64,000 bases of DNA from Oscillatoriophycideae cyanobacterium NC_groundwater_1537_Pr4_S-0.65um_50_18 (GCA_016208305.1 JACQYI010000058.1:1-64000), one strand, 5' to 3'; positions 37,901-45,953 are shown, counted from the stretch's first letter. The notes: generated by a model from the sequence alone, not told the origin. Program-made: numbers and translations.

Positions 37901-38273
37901 TTGGCAAACGGCACACACTGTCCATCAGAGCTATGCGCTGAATCAGCCCCTGAGAGCGCTTGTGTCAGCACCGCAGCAGCAAGGCAGCCTGCCCTCGATC
38001 GGAATGTTTCTCGACCTTGAGGCTCATAATCTTGTGTTGACTGCCCTGAAGCCTGCCGAACAAGATGCCGATCGCTGGATTTTGAGATGTTATGAAGCGC
38101 ATGGAGAATCTGCCCAAATCCAGTTCAACGCTGCTTCAGGACTGCTGTTCAAGCGCTATTTAGAGGCTGCTTCAGTTCAGCCCACTAATTTGCTAGAGGA
38201 GGCGGTAACGGCTGACATCAGAGCCATTGCCCCCTGGAAGATTAGAACCTTTAGCGTGAAGCGATCGCCTTGA
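34968..38273 (+). CDS. Glycoside hydrolase family 38 alpha-mannosidase
   Basis: About 1101 residues from the ATG at 34968. The catalytic domain has the metal-binding HAHLDMAWLW (about 250), the nucleophile Asp in LPDTFGFNWQLPQFL (about 363), HRGCYT after NNELYLELH, and FNQFHDILPGTSI; C-terminal beta domains complete the Ams1/cytosolic-type layout. It cleaves alpha-mannosides using a divalent metal. No signal peptide, so it is probably cytoplasmic and acts on internal or imported glycans. A five-copy N-P-(T/A)-T-P linker (about 500-522), made from a 15-bp DNA repeat, interrupts the catalytic part and is probably a local expansion. The true start could be 34980. Confidence 0.93.
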   Translation: MTRAMPSSPSVEPIADAIAKLRSLTQLDIQPRWRYHLGDLSISQATANWQAWATVSLNAKNHVSWAKGRQVLWLSQRIVVPHNLGGYPLQGLTLRLALVWWAEAAQIYVNGQLVQEGDLFDATMRLLLSPSVSHNDAFDVAIRLESPGHDNGALVKSLCVYEFPDSSANLPNPPEPGFVADELAVLQAFLTTFVPDSLATLAQSVGQIPWSVLTVCDRLSFDHALAHLRQQLLPWGNFMKQRKIQLLGHAHLDMAWLWTVSETWQVAERTFRSVLNLQKDFLELTYCHTTPALYEWMEKNRPDLFAAIKAQVVAGRWEVSVAPLWIEPEMNLISGESIARQLLYGQRYLQETFGQQGTIAWLPDTFGFNWQLPQFLKQGGVEYFVTQKLRWNDTTKFPHEAHWWQAPDGTKIFSLQSAPIGEGIDPLKMAQYACTWEAKTKTQTSLWLMGVGDHGGGPTRDMLQLARRWGRSPFFPQLEFTTAHKFLESLTGSEATGLNSATPNPTTPNPTTPNPATPNPANPSAISQSVNSSAAGFPTWNNELYLELHRGCYTNHADQKQYNRRCEDTLYEAELFASLRTLITGAAYPQAELEAAWKKVLFNQFHDILPGTSIAPVFVDANRSWQEAWDTGWNIRQAAMQAIAAQIKLPQPPHPQAQMITVFNSLNWKRSEVVTLSVQQSQDQQACFWQICDLAGQEVLSQPHCWREAGVTHCQIFFQAEDIPAIGYRCYWLMPRPVGNPVPAVPASGFVLENDVLRATIDPATGNLSGLRDKLHGRDLLSRAGNELQAFRDSGQYWDAWNIDPKYAQYPLPTARLAQIFYEDRGAITTRIRVIRTLGSSTFNQVYILDKDSAVLKIHTQVDWQERHVVIKAAFPLNMDAAYATYEIPCGAIQRSTRPQDSAEKAKWEVAALRWADLSDTASQNSYGVSLLSDCKHGYDSQPHQIRLTLLRGSEWPAPNADRGQHQFTYAVYPHDRSWQTAHTVHQSYALNQPLRALVSAPQQQGSLPSIGMFLDLEAHNLVLTALKPAEQDADRWILRCYEAHGESAQIQFNAASGLLFKRYLEAASVQPTNLLEEAVTADIRAIAPWKIRTFSVKRSP
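36465..36531 (+). repeat. 15-bp tandem repeat coding an NPxTP linker
   Basis: Unit AAATCCTACAACCCC (third positions vary) occurs about 4.5 times within the GH38 gene, in frame. The length of 15 bp keeps the frame, so copy number can change without damage. Confidence 0.9.
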
Positions 38274-38276
38274 GCT

Positions 38277-38331
38277 ATGCGTTAATAACTATGCACCAAT
38301 AACGATGCGCTAATAACGATGCGCCAACAAG
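38277..38331 (+). repeat. 14-bp tandem repeat after the mannosidase gene
   Basis: Units ATGCGTTAATAACT, ATGCACCAATAACG, ATGCGCTAATAACG and a last partial ATGCGCCAACAAG follow each other directly, just after the GH38 stop and before the terminator. Confidence 0.85.
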
Positions 38332-38358
38332 AAAGGCAGCGCTAAGCGCTGCCTTTTT
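38332..38358. terminator. Bidirectional terminator between GH38 and ADO genes
   Basis: Perfect stem AAAGGCAGCGC / GCGCTGCCTTT around TAA, with five T residues after it on the plus strand. It ends the GH38 transcript and may also serve the convergent ADO gene, 57 bp further on. It has the GCGC-N3-GCGC centre shared with other palindromes in the window. Confidence 0.88.
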
Positions 38359-38414
38359 GACGAATTTATTGCAACGGGCTGATTGCAATGGGTTTGTTGT
38401 AATGCGAGATCGAC

Positions 38415-39107
38415 CTAAGCGGCTAAGCCGTAGGCAGACATCCGCATGATGTCACGAGTGCTGAAACCAATATTGCTCAGCGCTTCGCCATAGCTAATCA
38501 TGAAGTCTTCCACCAAAGCCTCGCGCTCCATTCCCAACACGCGGGCATCGTCAGCCACTTCGTTCAGCATGCGCCAAACGATCGGTAAATTCTCTTTGTT
38601 GGCTTCTTCTAGCTCAGCTTTTGCAGACTCAAAGTTTGCCTTCAGCCACTCTTCACCAAAGTTGAGATGCATGTACTCGTCTTTTACGACTCCTTCCGTA
38701 ATCTTGCGGGCAAAGTCATCTGCTACAGGAATGTAGATGTTGTACGCCGAAATTGCAAAACACTCAATGATTAATGACTGAATCAAGAGACAGGTAACAA
38801 TTTTGCCCTGTGCAGCAGCTTCCTGAAAATTGCGGTGGAGATCCGCAAAGAATCGCTGGGAAAACTCCATGTCTGGTGTCACAGCAAGATTTTTTCCGCA
38901 AGCCTGAAATCCCTTCTTGTGACGGTTTTCCATCTTTGCCAGACTAACCAACTGATCCTGTACATCAGGAAGCAACTCTGCCAACCTGTTGTAGTTTTCA
39001 AATGCCTCCTGCTCACCCTCAATCACGATCGCATTAACGCGACTATAGGCATCCTTATAAGCTTCGCTTCGGAAGTCTATATCTGGGCTGATTTCAAGCT
39101 GCTGCAT
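38415..39107 (-). CDS. Aldehyde-deformylating oxygenase (alkane synthesis)
   Basis: 230 residues, typical length. Di-iron ligands are all visible: Glu in [12 protein letters not shown], the ExxH of MENRHKKGF, Glu in [12 protein letters not shown], and the second ExxH in [13 protein letters not shown]. It converts fatty aldehydes to alkanes and formate using ferredoxin and oxygen, making the C15/C17 hydrocarbons found in cyanobacterial membranes. In most cyanobacteria the acyl-ACP reductase gene (aar) lies beside it; here the neighbours are a mannosidase and an ABC permease, so the substrate-making enzyme must be elsewhere. The common gene name is ado. Confidence 0.96.
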   Translation of the reverse strand: MQQLEISPDIDFRSEAYKDAYSRVNAIVIEGEQEAFENYNRLAELLPDVQDQLVSLAKMENRHKKGFQACGKNLAVTPDMEFSQRFFADLHRNFQEAAAQGKIVTCLLIQSLIIECFAISAYNIYIPVADDFARKITEGVVKDEYMHLNFGEEWLKANFESAKAELEEANKENLPIVWRMLNEVADDARVLGMEREALVEDFMISYGEALSNIGFSTRDIMRMSAYGLAA

Positions 39108-39326
39108 AAATTCTGCTGTCTCCTGGTTCTGATATGCCGATTCTTTATCGACCTAAATGTTAATCTGGGCTTAGAGTTCTGATGACCTAAACCCCTATCC
39201 TCTCCACCCTACTGGCTTAAGGCAAAAATTTACAAGGACTCTTCCATCAGCCATAGAAAATTCTCAGTAGAGCGAGGTAGAGTTACAGCCTAGCTTATCG
39301 GTCAACGAATGTGGGAGTAACCTGGC

Positions 39327-40214
39327 ATGAGACAGATATCCTCGATCGCTCCAGAAGAGAATGCTACAGAATATCTGGCGATCGGCAACTCTGAGCGATC
39401 GCCTCGGCTCAATTCCATCTGGCTACTGCTGCTGCTGTGGCTAGGGGCAGGGCTGACTCTCTTACCTCTAGCGATTGTGTTGATTAGCTCCTTTGCACCT
39501 TCTGGCGCGATCGGAGTTGGCCTTAACGTTAGCCCAGACCAATGGACTTGGGCTAACTACCAGGTGGCCTGGAGGCAAGGAAATTTCTTACTGGCCTTTT
39601 TCAATTCCACTTTGGTGGCGCTGGGGGTAACGGCCTCGCAGCTCATCACCTCTGCCCTGGCAGGTTATGCCCTAGCAAGGTTAAGGTTTCGCGGACGACA
39701 GGCTGTTCTGTTGGTGATTTTGGCAACGCTGGTTATTCCCTTTCAGCTTTTGGTCATTCCTATTTTTCTGGTGCTTAAAGCAGGGCATTTAATCAATACT
39801 TACGGTGCGCTGATTTTGCCCACGGCTGCCAATGGCTTTGGCATATTTCTTCTGCGGCAATATTTCCAAACTATTCCCGTAGAGCTAGAAGAAGCGGCTG
39901 CCTTAGACGGTGCAACCCGGCTGCAAATTCTAAGGCTGATTCTGTTGCCCTTGGCGCGTCCGGCATTGGTAACGCTGTTTTTATTCACTTTTATTGGCGA
40001 ATGGAACGACCTATTTAAGCCGCTTGTGTTTACGACTCGTCCTGAGCTGCGAACGGTGCAGTTGGCTCTGGCTGAGTTTCAAGAACAATTTACCAACAGC
40101 TGGTCGCTGCTCATGGCCGCCGTTATGATTGCAACGCTACCTGTTGTTGGGTTATTTTTACTGGGTCAGCGGCAATTTATTCGCGGGATTGCTTCTACGG
40201 GTTTGAAGACTTGA
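39327..40214 (+). CDS. Carbohydrate ABC transporter permease (MalG type), lone gene
   Basis: 295 residues with six hydrophobic segments. The EAA loop that docks the ATPase is clear (LEEAAALDGATRLQILRLILLPLARP, about 190-215). N-terminal ~30 residues are polar. This is the MalG/LacG subgroup of inner-membrane permeases for sugars or glycerol derivatives. The second permease, ATPase and binding protein are not next to it, so the other parts must be coded elsewhere, as often happens in cyanobacteria. It is divergent from the ADO gene across a 219-bp gap. Confidence 0.9.
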   Translation: MRQISSIAPEENATEYLAIGNSERSPRLNSIWLLLLLWLGAGLTLLPLAIVLISSFAPSGAIGVGLNVSPDQWTWANYQVAWRQGNFLLAFFNSTLVALGVTASQLITSALAGYALARLRFRGRQAVLLVILATLVIPFQLLVIPIFLVLKAGHLINTYGALILPTAANGFGIFLLRQYFQTIPVELEEAAALDGATRLQILRLILLPLARPALVTLFLFTFIGEWNDLFKPLVFTTRPELRTVQLALAEFQEQFTNSWSLLMAAVMIATLPVVGLFLLGQRQFIRGIASTGLKT

Positions 40215-40286
40215 GCTAAGAGCTTCTTCAAGAATTGTTTCTATGTACTAAGCTTATTTCACAAAACGCCGCAAAGTTATGGGGTT

Positions 40287-40478
40287 TTGGTTAATTTAGA
40301 GTTAAAGTCTGACCAGCCAGCAGTTTGGCATTGTCCATTGCTCTACAGATCTTCCATGTCTTCCTCATGGAATCCATCGCAACAATGGCTCGATCGCCAG
40401 CATCTACATCCGAGCCAACTCCCTAAAACGATTAAAAGCTTGTCGCAGCTTCTCATCTTTTCTGAAAAGCTCGGTTGA
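40287..40478 (+). CDS. Small ORF, doubtful
   Basis: 63 codons with an ATG start (MVNLELKSDQPAVWHCPLLY to LSQLLIFSEKLG). Composition is plausible, with a helical Leu-rich end, but no ribosome site or family signal supports it. It lies in a region of small frames between the ABC permease and scpA. Confidence 0.25.
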   Translation: MVNLELKSDQPAVWHCPLLYRSSMSSSWNPSQQWLDRQHLHPSQLPKTIKSLSQLLIFSEKLG

Positions 40479-40629
40479 GACTTGACGCATTCACCTCAGG
40501 TAGACCTGCAGGAGAAGGGCGTAAGGCTCTGGATCAGACCCACTGTCATGCACGATTCTTCGGATCGAGCCATGACGGCTGTGTAGAACGCTGTAATTGC
40601 TCATTCACTGGACAGTAAAAATTTTAGAG

Positions 40630-40830
40630 ATGATCACCCCAAACGAGTCTACTCAATGTCTCAACCTAGCAAGAGCGCTTGATCTGATTACTTCCAGCCG
40701 CACAGTGGGCGGTATCTTCTATGTCTACAATGCAGCAGGGCACTCTAAATCCTGGGAGAGTTTTGTAGCTGAGTATCCTCTAGAACGGCTGCAAGCGATG
40801 GTTAAGAGACAATCCTTTAGAGAGGCTTAA
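40630..40830 (+). CDS. Small soluble ORF, unknown
   Basis: 66 residues from ATG 40630 (MITPNESTQCLNLARALDLI to LQAMVKRQSFREA). The mix of a helical start, an aromatic middle (GGIFYVYNAAGHSKSWESF) and a basic helical end is protein-like. A longer form from 40597 is possible. Tandem repeats begin 14 bp after its stop. No family recognised. Confidence 0.45.
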   Translation: MITPNESTQCLNLARALDLITSSRTVGGIFYVYNAAGHSKSWESFVAEYPLERLQAMVKRQSFREA

Positions 40831-40843
40831 GGCTGTTATCGCT

Positions 40844-40915
40844 TAATTTGGGCTTAAGCCTGAGCTGGTAATTTGGGCTTAAGCCTGAGCTGGGCTTGAG
40901 CTGGGCTTGAGATGG
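40844..40915 (+). repeat. 25-bp tandem duplication followed by 11-bp repeats
   Basis: A 25-bp unit (TAATTTGGGCTTAAGCC then TGAGCTGG) occurs twice in direct succession (40844-40868, 40869-40893) and includes the palindrome GGCTTAAGCC. Two 11-bp units GCTTGAG(C/A)TGG follow, derived from its right end. Confidence 0.88.
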
Positions 40916-40977
40916 GCTTGCAGCCGATCTGGGCAGAAACTGTCATAAATTGAGCTGGGTTCGCTATCTTTGAAGGT

Positions 40978-41097
40978 ATGCATTCTTGGCGCTACATGAA
41001 TTTGATTGATCCGCTTAATCCTTGGAGTCTTTCGGTGCCTTTGAGTCTGTTGCTGCTGATTGGTTTGGCAGCCGTTTACTTTGTTCGGGTCAGCTAA
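40978..41097 (+). CDS. Small single-helix membrane protein, unknown
   Basis: 39 residues: a polar start (MHSWRYMNLIDPLNPWSL), then one hydrophobic helix of about 18 residues (SVPLSLLLLIGLAAVYFV) and an RVS end. Size and layout are like the small thylakoid subunits, but the sequence does not match one I know. The stop is 20 bp before scpA. GAAGG lies directly before the ATG, closer than normal, so the start is uncertain. Confidence 0.5.
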   Translation: MHSWRYMNLIDPLNPWSLSVPLSLLLLIGLAAVYFVRVS

Positions 41098-41117
41098 TCA
41101 TTCTTCGCTAGCGCTCT

Positions 41118-42008
41118 ATGACACGTTCTCTGGCAGACAATGCGATCGATCTGCTAATTGAGTTGGCGGAAAGTGGTGAAATTGATCCTTGGGATGTCAA
41201 AGTCATTGAGGTGATCGATCGCTTTCTTAGCAAGCTCCAGCCTGAACGATCGCCAGAACAGCTCAGCGCAGTTGGGCGTGCTCCCTATGAGGCAGACCTA
41301 TCAGAGTCAGGACAGGCGTTTCTCTACGCTTCTATGCTGCTGCTGCTTAAGGCAGACAGCTTAGCTCGGTTGGAATCTGAGCAAGAAGTAGAAGATGTGC
41401 TGGAAGAAGCCGAACTGGATGCTGAGGTCAATGCACTGCCCCGCAACTTAGAACGGCGAATTCGGCGGCGAGCCGTTGCCCCTGCTGCTCCTAATCGCCG
41501 GGTAACGCTGCAAGAGCTAATTGCCCAGCTCAATCTGATCTCCAGCGCCATGACCGATCAGAAGCCTCGGCGTGTGCCGCTGCGCCGTCCGCGCCCTCAA
41601 TCTCAGCGGCAGGCGATACGGGCGATCGCTCAACTGGCTCACCAAGAAAATCTTTTGGAAGTTGCGGCCGCTCTCGATCAGTTTCTTAATCAATATTGGG
41701 AAGATTTAGATCAGAAGCAAAACTGGCTCGATTTTGAAGTGCTGCTTCAACTTTGGACAGAAGCTCAACCTTTGCCCCAGCCGGACTTGAGTTCTGTAAT
41801 ACCTACAGTCCACGATCGCGTTGGCGCTTTTTGGGCGCTTCTGTTTCTCTCGTCTCAGTCTAAGGTTGAGCTGGCACAGCAAGAGTTTTATCAAGATTTG
41901 CAAGTGCGGAGTCTTGCCGATCTGTTAAATGAAACAGCTCCTAAGGTAGAGCCAACCTTGAACACCTTAACAACCTTAACCTCAGAGGATTTAGCATTGC
42001 TTGACTAA
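41118..42008 (+). CDS. scpA: Segregation and condensation protein A (kleisin)
   Basis: 296 residues. The N-terminal helical domain (ADNAIDLLIELAESGEIDPWDVKVIEVIDRFL) and the acidic AFLYASMLLLLKADSLARLESEQE are characteristic of ScpA, the kleisin that bridges the SMC head domains with ScpB and helps chromosome organisation. The C-terminal winged-helix part (DRVGAFWALLFLSSQSKVELAQQEFYQDL) binds the SMC cap. The middle is more basic than usual (RRRAVAPAAPNRRVTLQEL; RRVPLRRPRPQSQRQ). scpB is not nearby. Confidence 0.93.
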   Translation: MTRSLADNAIDLLIELAESGEIDPWDVKVIEVIDRFLSKLQPERSPEQLSAVGRAPYEADLSESGQAFLYASMLLLLKADSLARLESEQEVEDVLEEAELDAEVNALPRNLERRIRRRAVAPAAPNRRVTLQELIAQLNLISSAMTDQKPRRVPLRRPRPQSQRQAIRAIAQLAHQENLLEVAAALDQFLNQYWEDLDQKQNWLDFEVLLQLWTEAQPLPQPDLSSVIPTVHDRVGAFWALLFLSSQSKVELAQQEFYQDLQVRSLADLLNETAPKVEPTLNTLTTLTSEDLALLD

Positions 42009-42601
42009 ATTATCTAAATGCTCTACCCAGCTAGGGTGGTTTTTGGAGGCTGCGTACTGCACAGGCGCATCTGGCAGTTTGGGGAGCCTCTAAATGTTAC
42101 AAGAGCGGGAGCAGTGGGATGATGCGATCGCTGTTGTTCACTCTCCCATCATCCCCCTCTCTCATCACTCAAAATATCTGCTCCCCTAACGACGAGATGC
42201 ACCCGTACTGCACTTCACCGCAGGCACAGCTGATCAGACTGAAGTGGGAACATCCGCTTTGACGAGGAATCTGCGTCAATCTCCTCATTGGAACATCTTA
42301 ATGCGTTCATTTTTGAATAAAGTTTTACCTCAAAGCTTTCAGATTACAGTTTTGTATGCCAGTTTATTGAAGTTCAGCCTTGGGTTTAGCCTTGACTCCA
42401 AGGCCAATTTTTCAAAGATCCAATATTTTCCAAAGATCCATCTCTAAATACTGCCCGCCTGCCTTTCCGTCTGGATTCCGTGTAGATTCTGCAAAATTGC
42501 GGGGTGAAACCTGGAAATCTTAGAAGATTGTGAAAGACTGGAGGGATGCTCACTCATTGTCCAGATGTACTAAATAGCCCAGGAATGAGGGATATAAGTC
42601 T
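42009..42601. other. Interval with repeat copy C, no firm gene
   Basis: The left third is the dispersed repeat. The rest holds a 67-codon frame (42244-42447) with no ribosome site or family features, which I do not accept as a gene. GGGA precedes the start of the next gene by ~8 bases. Confidence 0.5.
42059..42204 (+). repeat. ~150-bp dispersed intergenic repeat, copy C
   Basis: Full-length copy in plus orientation; copy A (22565-22713) is its inverse and copy B (24942-25016) its right half. Inside, GGGATGATG (near 42116) pairs with CATCATCCC (near 42148) around a GCGATCGC-containing loop, so the unit can fold. No ORF is preserved, so it is non-coding. Confidence 0.88.
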
Positions 42602-43771
42602 ATGAAAGCCATGATTTTGGCGGCCGGCAAGGGTACTCGTGTTCGCCCTATCACTTACACCACGCCCAAGCCGATGATTCCGATCTTGCAAAAGCCTGTG
42701 ATGGAGTTCTTGCTAGAACTGCTTCGACAACATGGCTTTGATCAAATCATGGTCAACGTTAGCCACCTTGCTAATGAAATTGAAAACTATTTTCGCGATG
42801 GTCAGCGGTTTGGCGTTCAGATTGCCTATTCTTTTGAAGGCAACATTGTCGATGGTGAGTTGGTGGGCAAGGCGCTCGGCTCAGCGGGCGGAATGCGACG
42901 AATTCAAGACTTTTCCCCCTTCTTTGATGACACCTTTGTGGTGTTGTGTGGCGATGCCTTAATTGACTTAGATTTGACAGAGGCCGTGCGCCAACACCGT
43001 GAGAAGGGTTCGATCGCCACTATTATTACGAAGTCGGTGCCGCGCGAAGAAGTCTCTAGCTATGGCATTGTTGTCACTGACGAAACGGGGAGAATCAAAG
43101 CCTTTCAGGAAAAACCTGCGGTTGAAGAAGCGTTAAGTACAAACATCAGTACAGGTATTTACATTTTTGAACCTGAAATCTTTAATTACATTCCGGCAGG
43201 CGTTGAGTATGACATTGGCGCTCAGCTATTCCCCAATTTGGTAGAGATTGGCGCGCCTTTTTACGGCATTCCAATGGATTTCCAGTGGGTTGACATTGGT
43301 AAAGTGCCTGACTACTGGCAAGCCATTCGCGATGTGCTGCTAGGAAGGGTGAAAAATGTGCAAATTCCCGGACATGAAGTTAGACCTGGAATCTACACGG
43401 GACTTAATGTATCTGTCAACTGGGATAAGGTGAATATCACTGGCCCAGTTTACATTGGTGCCATGACGAAGATTGAAGATGGAGCCACGATTATTGGCCC
43501 CTCAATGATTGGCCCTAGCTGTCATATTTGCAGTGATGCAACAGTGGATAACAGCGTCATTTTTGAATATGCCCGCCTAGGCGCAGGAGCACGCTTGGTC
43601 GATAAGCTGGTGTATGGCCGTTATTGTGTGGACAAAAAAGGTGCGGCGATCGATGTTCAGGCGGCTGCACTCGACTGGCTAATCACTGATACCCGCAAGA
43701 CAACTCCGGCCTCTCCCCCCGATGAGCATCGCGTCATTGTGGAAATGCTGAGTACAAACGGTAGAAACTAG
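42602..43771 (+). CDS. Sugar-1-phosphate nucleotidyltransferase
   Basis: 389 residues. The N-terminal Rossmann-like domain has the signature LAAGKGTRVRPITYTTPKPM with the Lys/Arg pair that binds the nucleoside triphosphate, followed by GDALIDLDL (metal Asp) and FQEKP. Residues ~260-360 form a left-handed beta-helix with hexapeptide repeats (VYIGAMTKIEDGATIIGPSMIGP). This is the mannose-1-phosphate guanylyltransferase/glucose-1-phosphate transferase-like family, which makes NDP-sugars for polysaccharide or glycan synthesis. The sugar and nucleotide cannot be fixed from the sequence. GGGA lies before the ATG. An unusual C-terminal ~30 residues follow. Confidence 0.92.
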   Translation: MKAMILAAGKGTRVRPITYTTPKPMIPILQKPVMEFLLELLRQHGFDQIMVNVSHLANEIENYFRDGQRFGVQIAYSFEGNIVDGELVGKALGSAGGMRRIQDFSPFFDDTFVVLCGDALIDLDLTEAVRQHREKGSIATIITKSVPREEVSSYGIVVTDETGRIKAFQEKPAVEEALSTNISTGIYIFEPEIFNYIPAGVEYDIGAQLFPNLVEIGAPFYGIPMDFQWVDIGKVPDYWQAIRDVLLGRVKNVQIPGHEVRPGIYTGLNVSVNWDKVNITGPVYIGAMTKIEDGATIIGPSMIGPSCHICSDATVDNSVIFEYARLGAGARLVDKLVYGRYCVDKKGAAIDVQAAALDWLITDTRKTTPASPPDEHRVIVEMLSTNGRN

Positions 43772-43786
43772 GCTCTACCTCTGTTG

Positions 43787-43878
43787 AGATCGCAAACTAA
43801 TTGAACCTGAAATAGTTTCGGGGAGTGCTGCGTCTTGCGCGGTACTCCCAAGATCCTGGGTTTTGTTCGCGATCCTTA
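43787..43878. repeat. Composite palindromic element between convergent genes
   Basis: Outer ends AGATCGCAAACTAA (43787-43800) and GTTCGCGATCCTTA (43865-43878) are near inverse. Inside are a small AAACTA/TAGTTT stem and a 12-bp stem at 43821-43849, whose GGGAGTGCTGCG / CGCGGTACTCCC arms pair with two G-U wobbles around TCTTG. The inner arms match the palindrome at 62431-62467. It sits between two converging genes and may also stop transcription. Confidence 0.7.
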
Positions 43879-43892
43879 GGATGGGAAAAATA

Positions 43893-45953
43893 TCAGCCTG
43901 CGGCTACTTGAGCGGTTGAGCGATCGCATTCCACAAACTGAATCAGATCTTGGCGCGGATCAACATAGACGGCTCTAATCTCTAGGCGATCGCCCACTTC
44001 CATAGGGCGAGTAAACCGCATAGCCAGCTCCAGCCCTAAGTCTTCTAGCAGCACCAACCCAAGACTTTCATGCTCTCGCAGCCAGCGCAGCATTAATGCC
44101 TGCCAAATTTCATTAGGATTACGCCGCAAATACTCCAAGCTCCAGTAGCGGTTTGTCTGTCTTTCGACCAAAGTTGCCTCATAGGCAGTGCTGCTAACGG
44201 TCTGGATCAACTCCTTGGTTGTCTCGATCGAGAAGGGAGGCAAGTCACCTCTCAAATGAGACTTGATTTGAAAGTGAGCCAGTAAATCTGCATAGCGACG
44301 AATCGGCGAAGTCACCTGTGTATAGGTGTTTAGTCCCAAGCTCGCATGTCTGGCTGGCGTGATCCCCACTTCGCTCCGAGGCATGCATCGGCGGATCGCA
44401 CAGTAGCGAGCTGGGCCAGCAGGTAACTGCATTAACTCTTGGTCGGGCGGCAGTTCGGGCTGAGGCTGTCCCCGGAACGGCAGGGCTAAGCCGTGGGCTT
44501 CTCCGTACTTCCCGGCTACCTCACCTGCCAAAATCATCATTTCCGCTACCAGCATTCGAGACAGCGTATCTTCTAAAACCTGGATCGTAATCTCGTCATC
44601 GCAGACCTTAATAGAAGACTCTGGCATGCGAATGGTGATTGCTCCTTGAGATAGCCTCCAAGAGGCGCGTCGCTTTGCCCAAGTTGCGATCGCTTCCAGC
44701 TCAGGTTCAGCCCGTACTCCCAACTGCAAAATTTCGTCTACATCTTCATAGGTGAGGCGATAGGTAGGCTTCACCCGACTAGGGCGAATTTCATAGTCTT
44801 GGACGCCGCCCAATTCATCTAGCACCACGCCAAAACTTAACGCTGTACAGACCTGACCCTGATTCAAGCTCATGGGGCCTGTTGCCAGCTCTGGCGGAAA
44901 CATCGGAATCATACCCGTGGGTAGATAGACCGTCGTGCAGCGACGACGCGCCTCTAAATCTAGCTCATCTCCCGGCAAGAGCCACCGCGTTGGGTCTGCA
45001 ATGTGAATCCACAGCCGCTGCCGCCCATCCGCCAAAAAATCTACGCTGAGACCATCGTCAATTTCACGAGTACTTTCATCGTCAATTGTGTAGGTTTTCA
45101 GATGAGTCAGATCTAGACGATCGGCATCTGGATCAGGAGGCGGAGAGGTCAGGCAGCGGTGAGTCATTTCAAGAATCCTACTGGAAAACTGAGTGGGAAG
45201 CTGACTACGCCGCAAGAATAGATTTTCGTGGTCACTCCAAAGTTTAAGATCCACCAAAAGCTGAAAGGCGGCTGGTGCTGTCTCCGGTCGTCCTAAAGCA
45301 GATAGGATCTCTAGAGCTGGCATCCGATGGTTGGCTTCTTCACCAAACAGGGCAAACCGCTCCAACGCCTCTAGACGAGGGCGATCGCCACTCTGCCATT
45401 CTACCTGCTGTTCCGCTGATGCTTCCGGCTGTGCCGCTAGAGAACCCTGCACTCGTTCTAGGAAGCTTTGCCAGTCTTGCTGGCGCTGCACTTCCATGTT
45501 GAGCTGATGCTTCAGCTCTGCAACTTGTCCAGGCGAACGAGGCTCGTAGCGATCGCCCTTCTGCTTGAAATAAAATTTGTCGTCTGATAAAAGACAGTGC
45601 GCTGCGTAACACAAAGCAGGGCTTTGCTCAGAGAACAGCAGCATCGCCATCGCAGCAGGGTCTACAGATTCTCCATCTTCTGACAACAGCTCCCACGCTA
45701 CCTCAAGGCTAGAGGGATCGAGGTAGGGCTGAATGGTCTGCCAAAACTTAGAAATATCTGTGGCCTTGTAAGCCTCACCCGCTACGGTATAGGTGATATC
45801 TCTAGGATGTAGGGTGTGGGACTGACCTCGTCCATCTACCACCACCCAATGCTTTTTACCTTCGGGACGCTCTACAACCGCCAAGCGGCTATGGCGAGGC
45901 TTGTCTGCACCATCGCCATGCAGCCGAAATTCAACTAAAGTTCCCTTCTCCAT
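43893..45953 (-). CDS. RNase II/RNB-family exoribonuclease
   Basis: 686 residues. The RNB catalytic centre is clear: YTIDDESTREIDDGLSVDF (metal-binding Asp cluster, near 300) and HIADPTRWLLPGDELDLEARRR, with FPPELATGPMSLNQGQVCTAL and later VTSPIRRYADLLAHFQIKSHL. A C-terminal S1-like RNA-binding part follows (VLLEDLGLELAMRFTRPMEVGD). It degrades RNA 3' to 5'. The length and weak N-terminal cold-shock domain are between RNase II and RNase R; many cyanobacteria have this form downstream of rpmG-rpsR, as here, 80 bp after rpsR. Confidence 0.93.
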   Translation of the reverse strand: MEKGTLVEFRLHGDGADKPRHSRLAVVERPEGKKHWVVVDGRGQSHTLHPRDITYTVAGEAYKATDISKFWQTIQPYLDPSSLEVAWELLSEDGESVDPAAMAMLLFSEQSPALCYAAHCLLSDDKFYFKQKGDRYEPRSPGQVAELKHQLNMEVQRQQDWQSFLERVQGSLAAQPEASAEQQVEWQSGDRPRLEALERFALFGEEANHRMPALEILSALGRPETAPAAFQLLVDLKLWSDHENLFLRRSQLPTQFSSRILEMTHRCLTSPPPDPDADRLDLTHLKTYTIDDESTREIDDGLSVDFLADGRQRLWIHIADPTRWLLPGDELDLEARRRCTTVYLPTGMIPMFPPELATGPMSLNQGQVCTALSFGVVLDELGGVQDYEIRPSRVKPTYRLTYEDVDEILQLGVRAEPELEAIATWAKRRASWRLSQGAITIRMPESSIKVCDDEITIQVLEDTLSRMLVAEMMILAGEVAGKYGEAHGLALPFRGQPQPELPPDQELMQLPAGPARYCAIRRCMPRSEVGITPARHASLGLNTYTQVTSPIRRYADLLAHFQIKSHLRGDLPPFSIETTKELIQTVSSTAYEATLVERQTNRYWSLEYLRRNPNEIWQALMLRWLREHESLGLVLLEDLGLELAMRFTRPMEVGDRLEIRAVYVDPRQDLIQFVECDRSTAQVAAG

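Noticed and set aside
42244-42447. 67-codon plus-strand frame
   Set aside because: No ribosome site, unusual composition, no family features.
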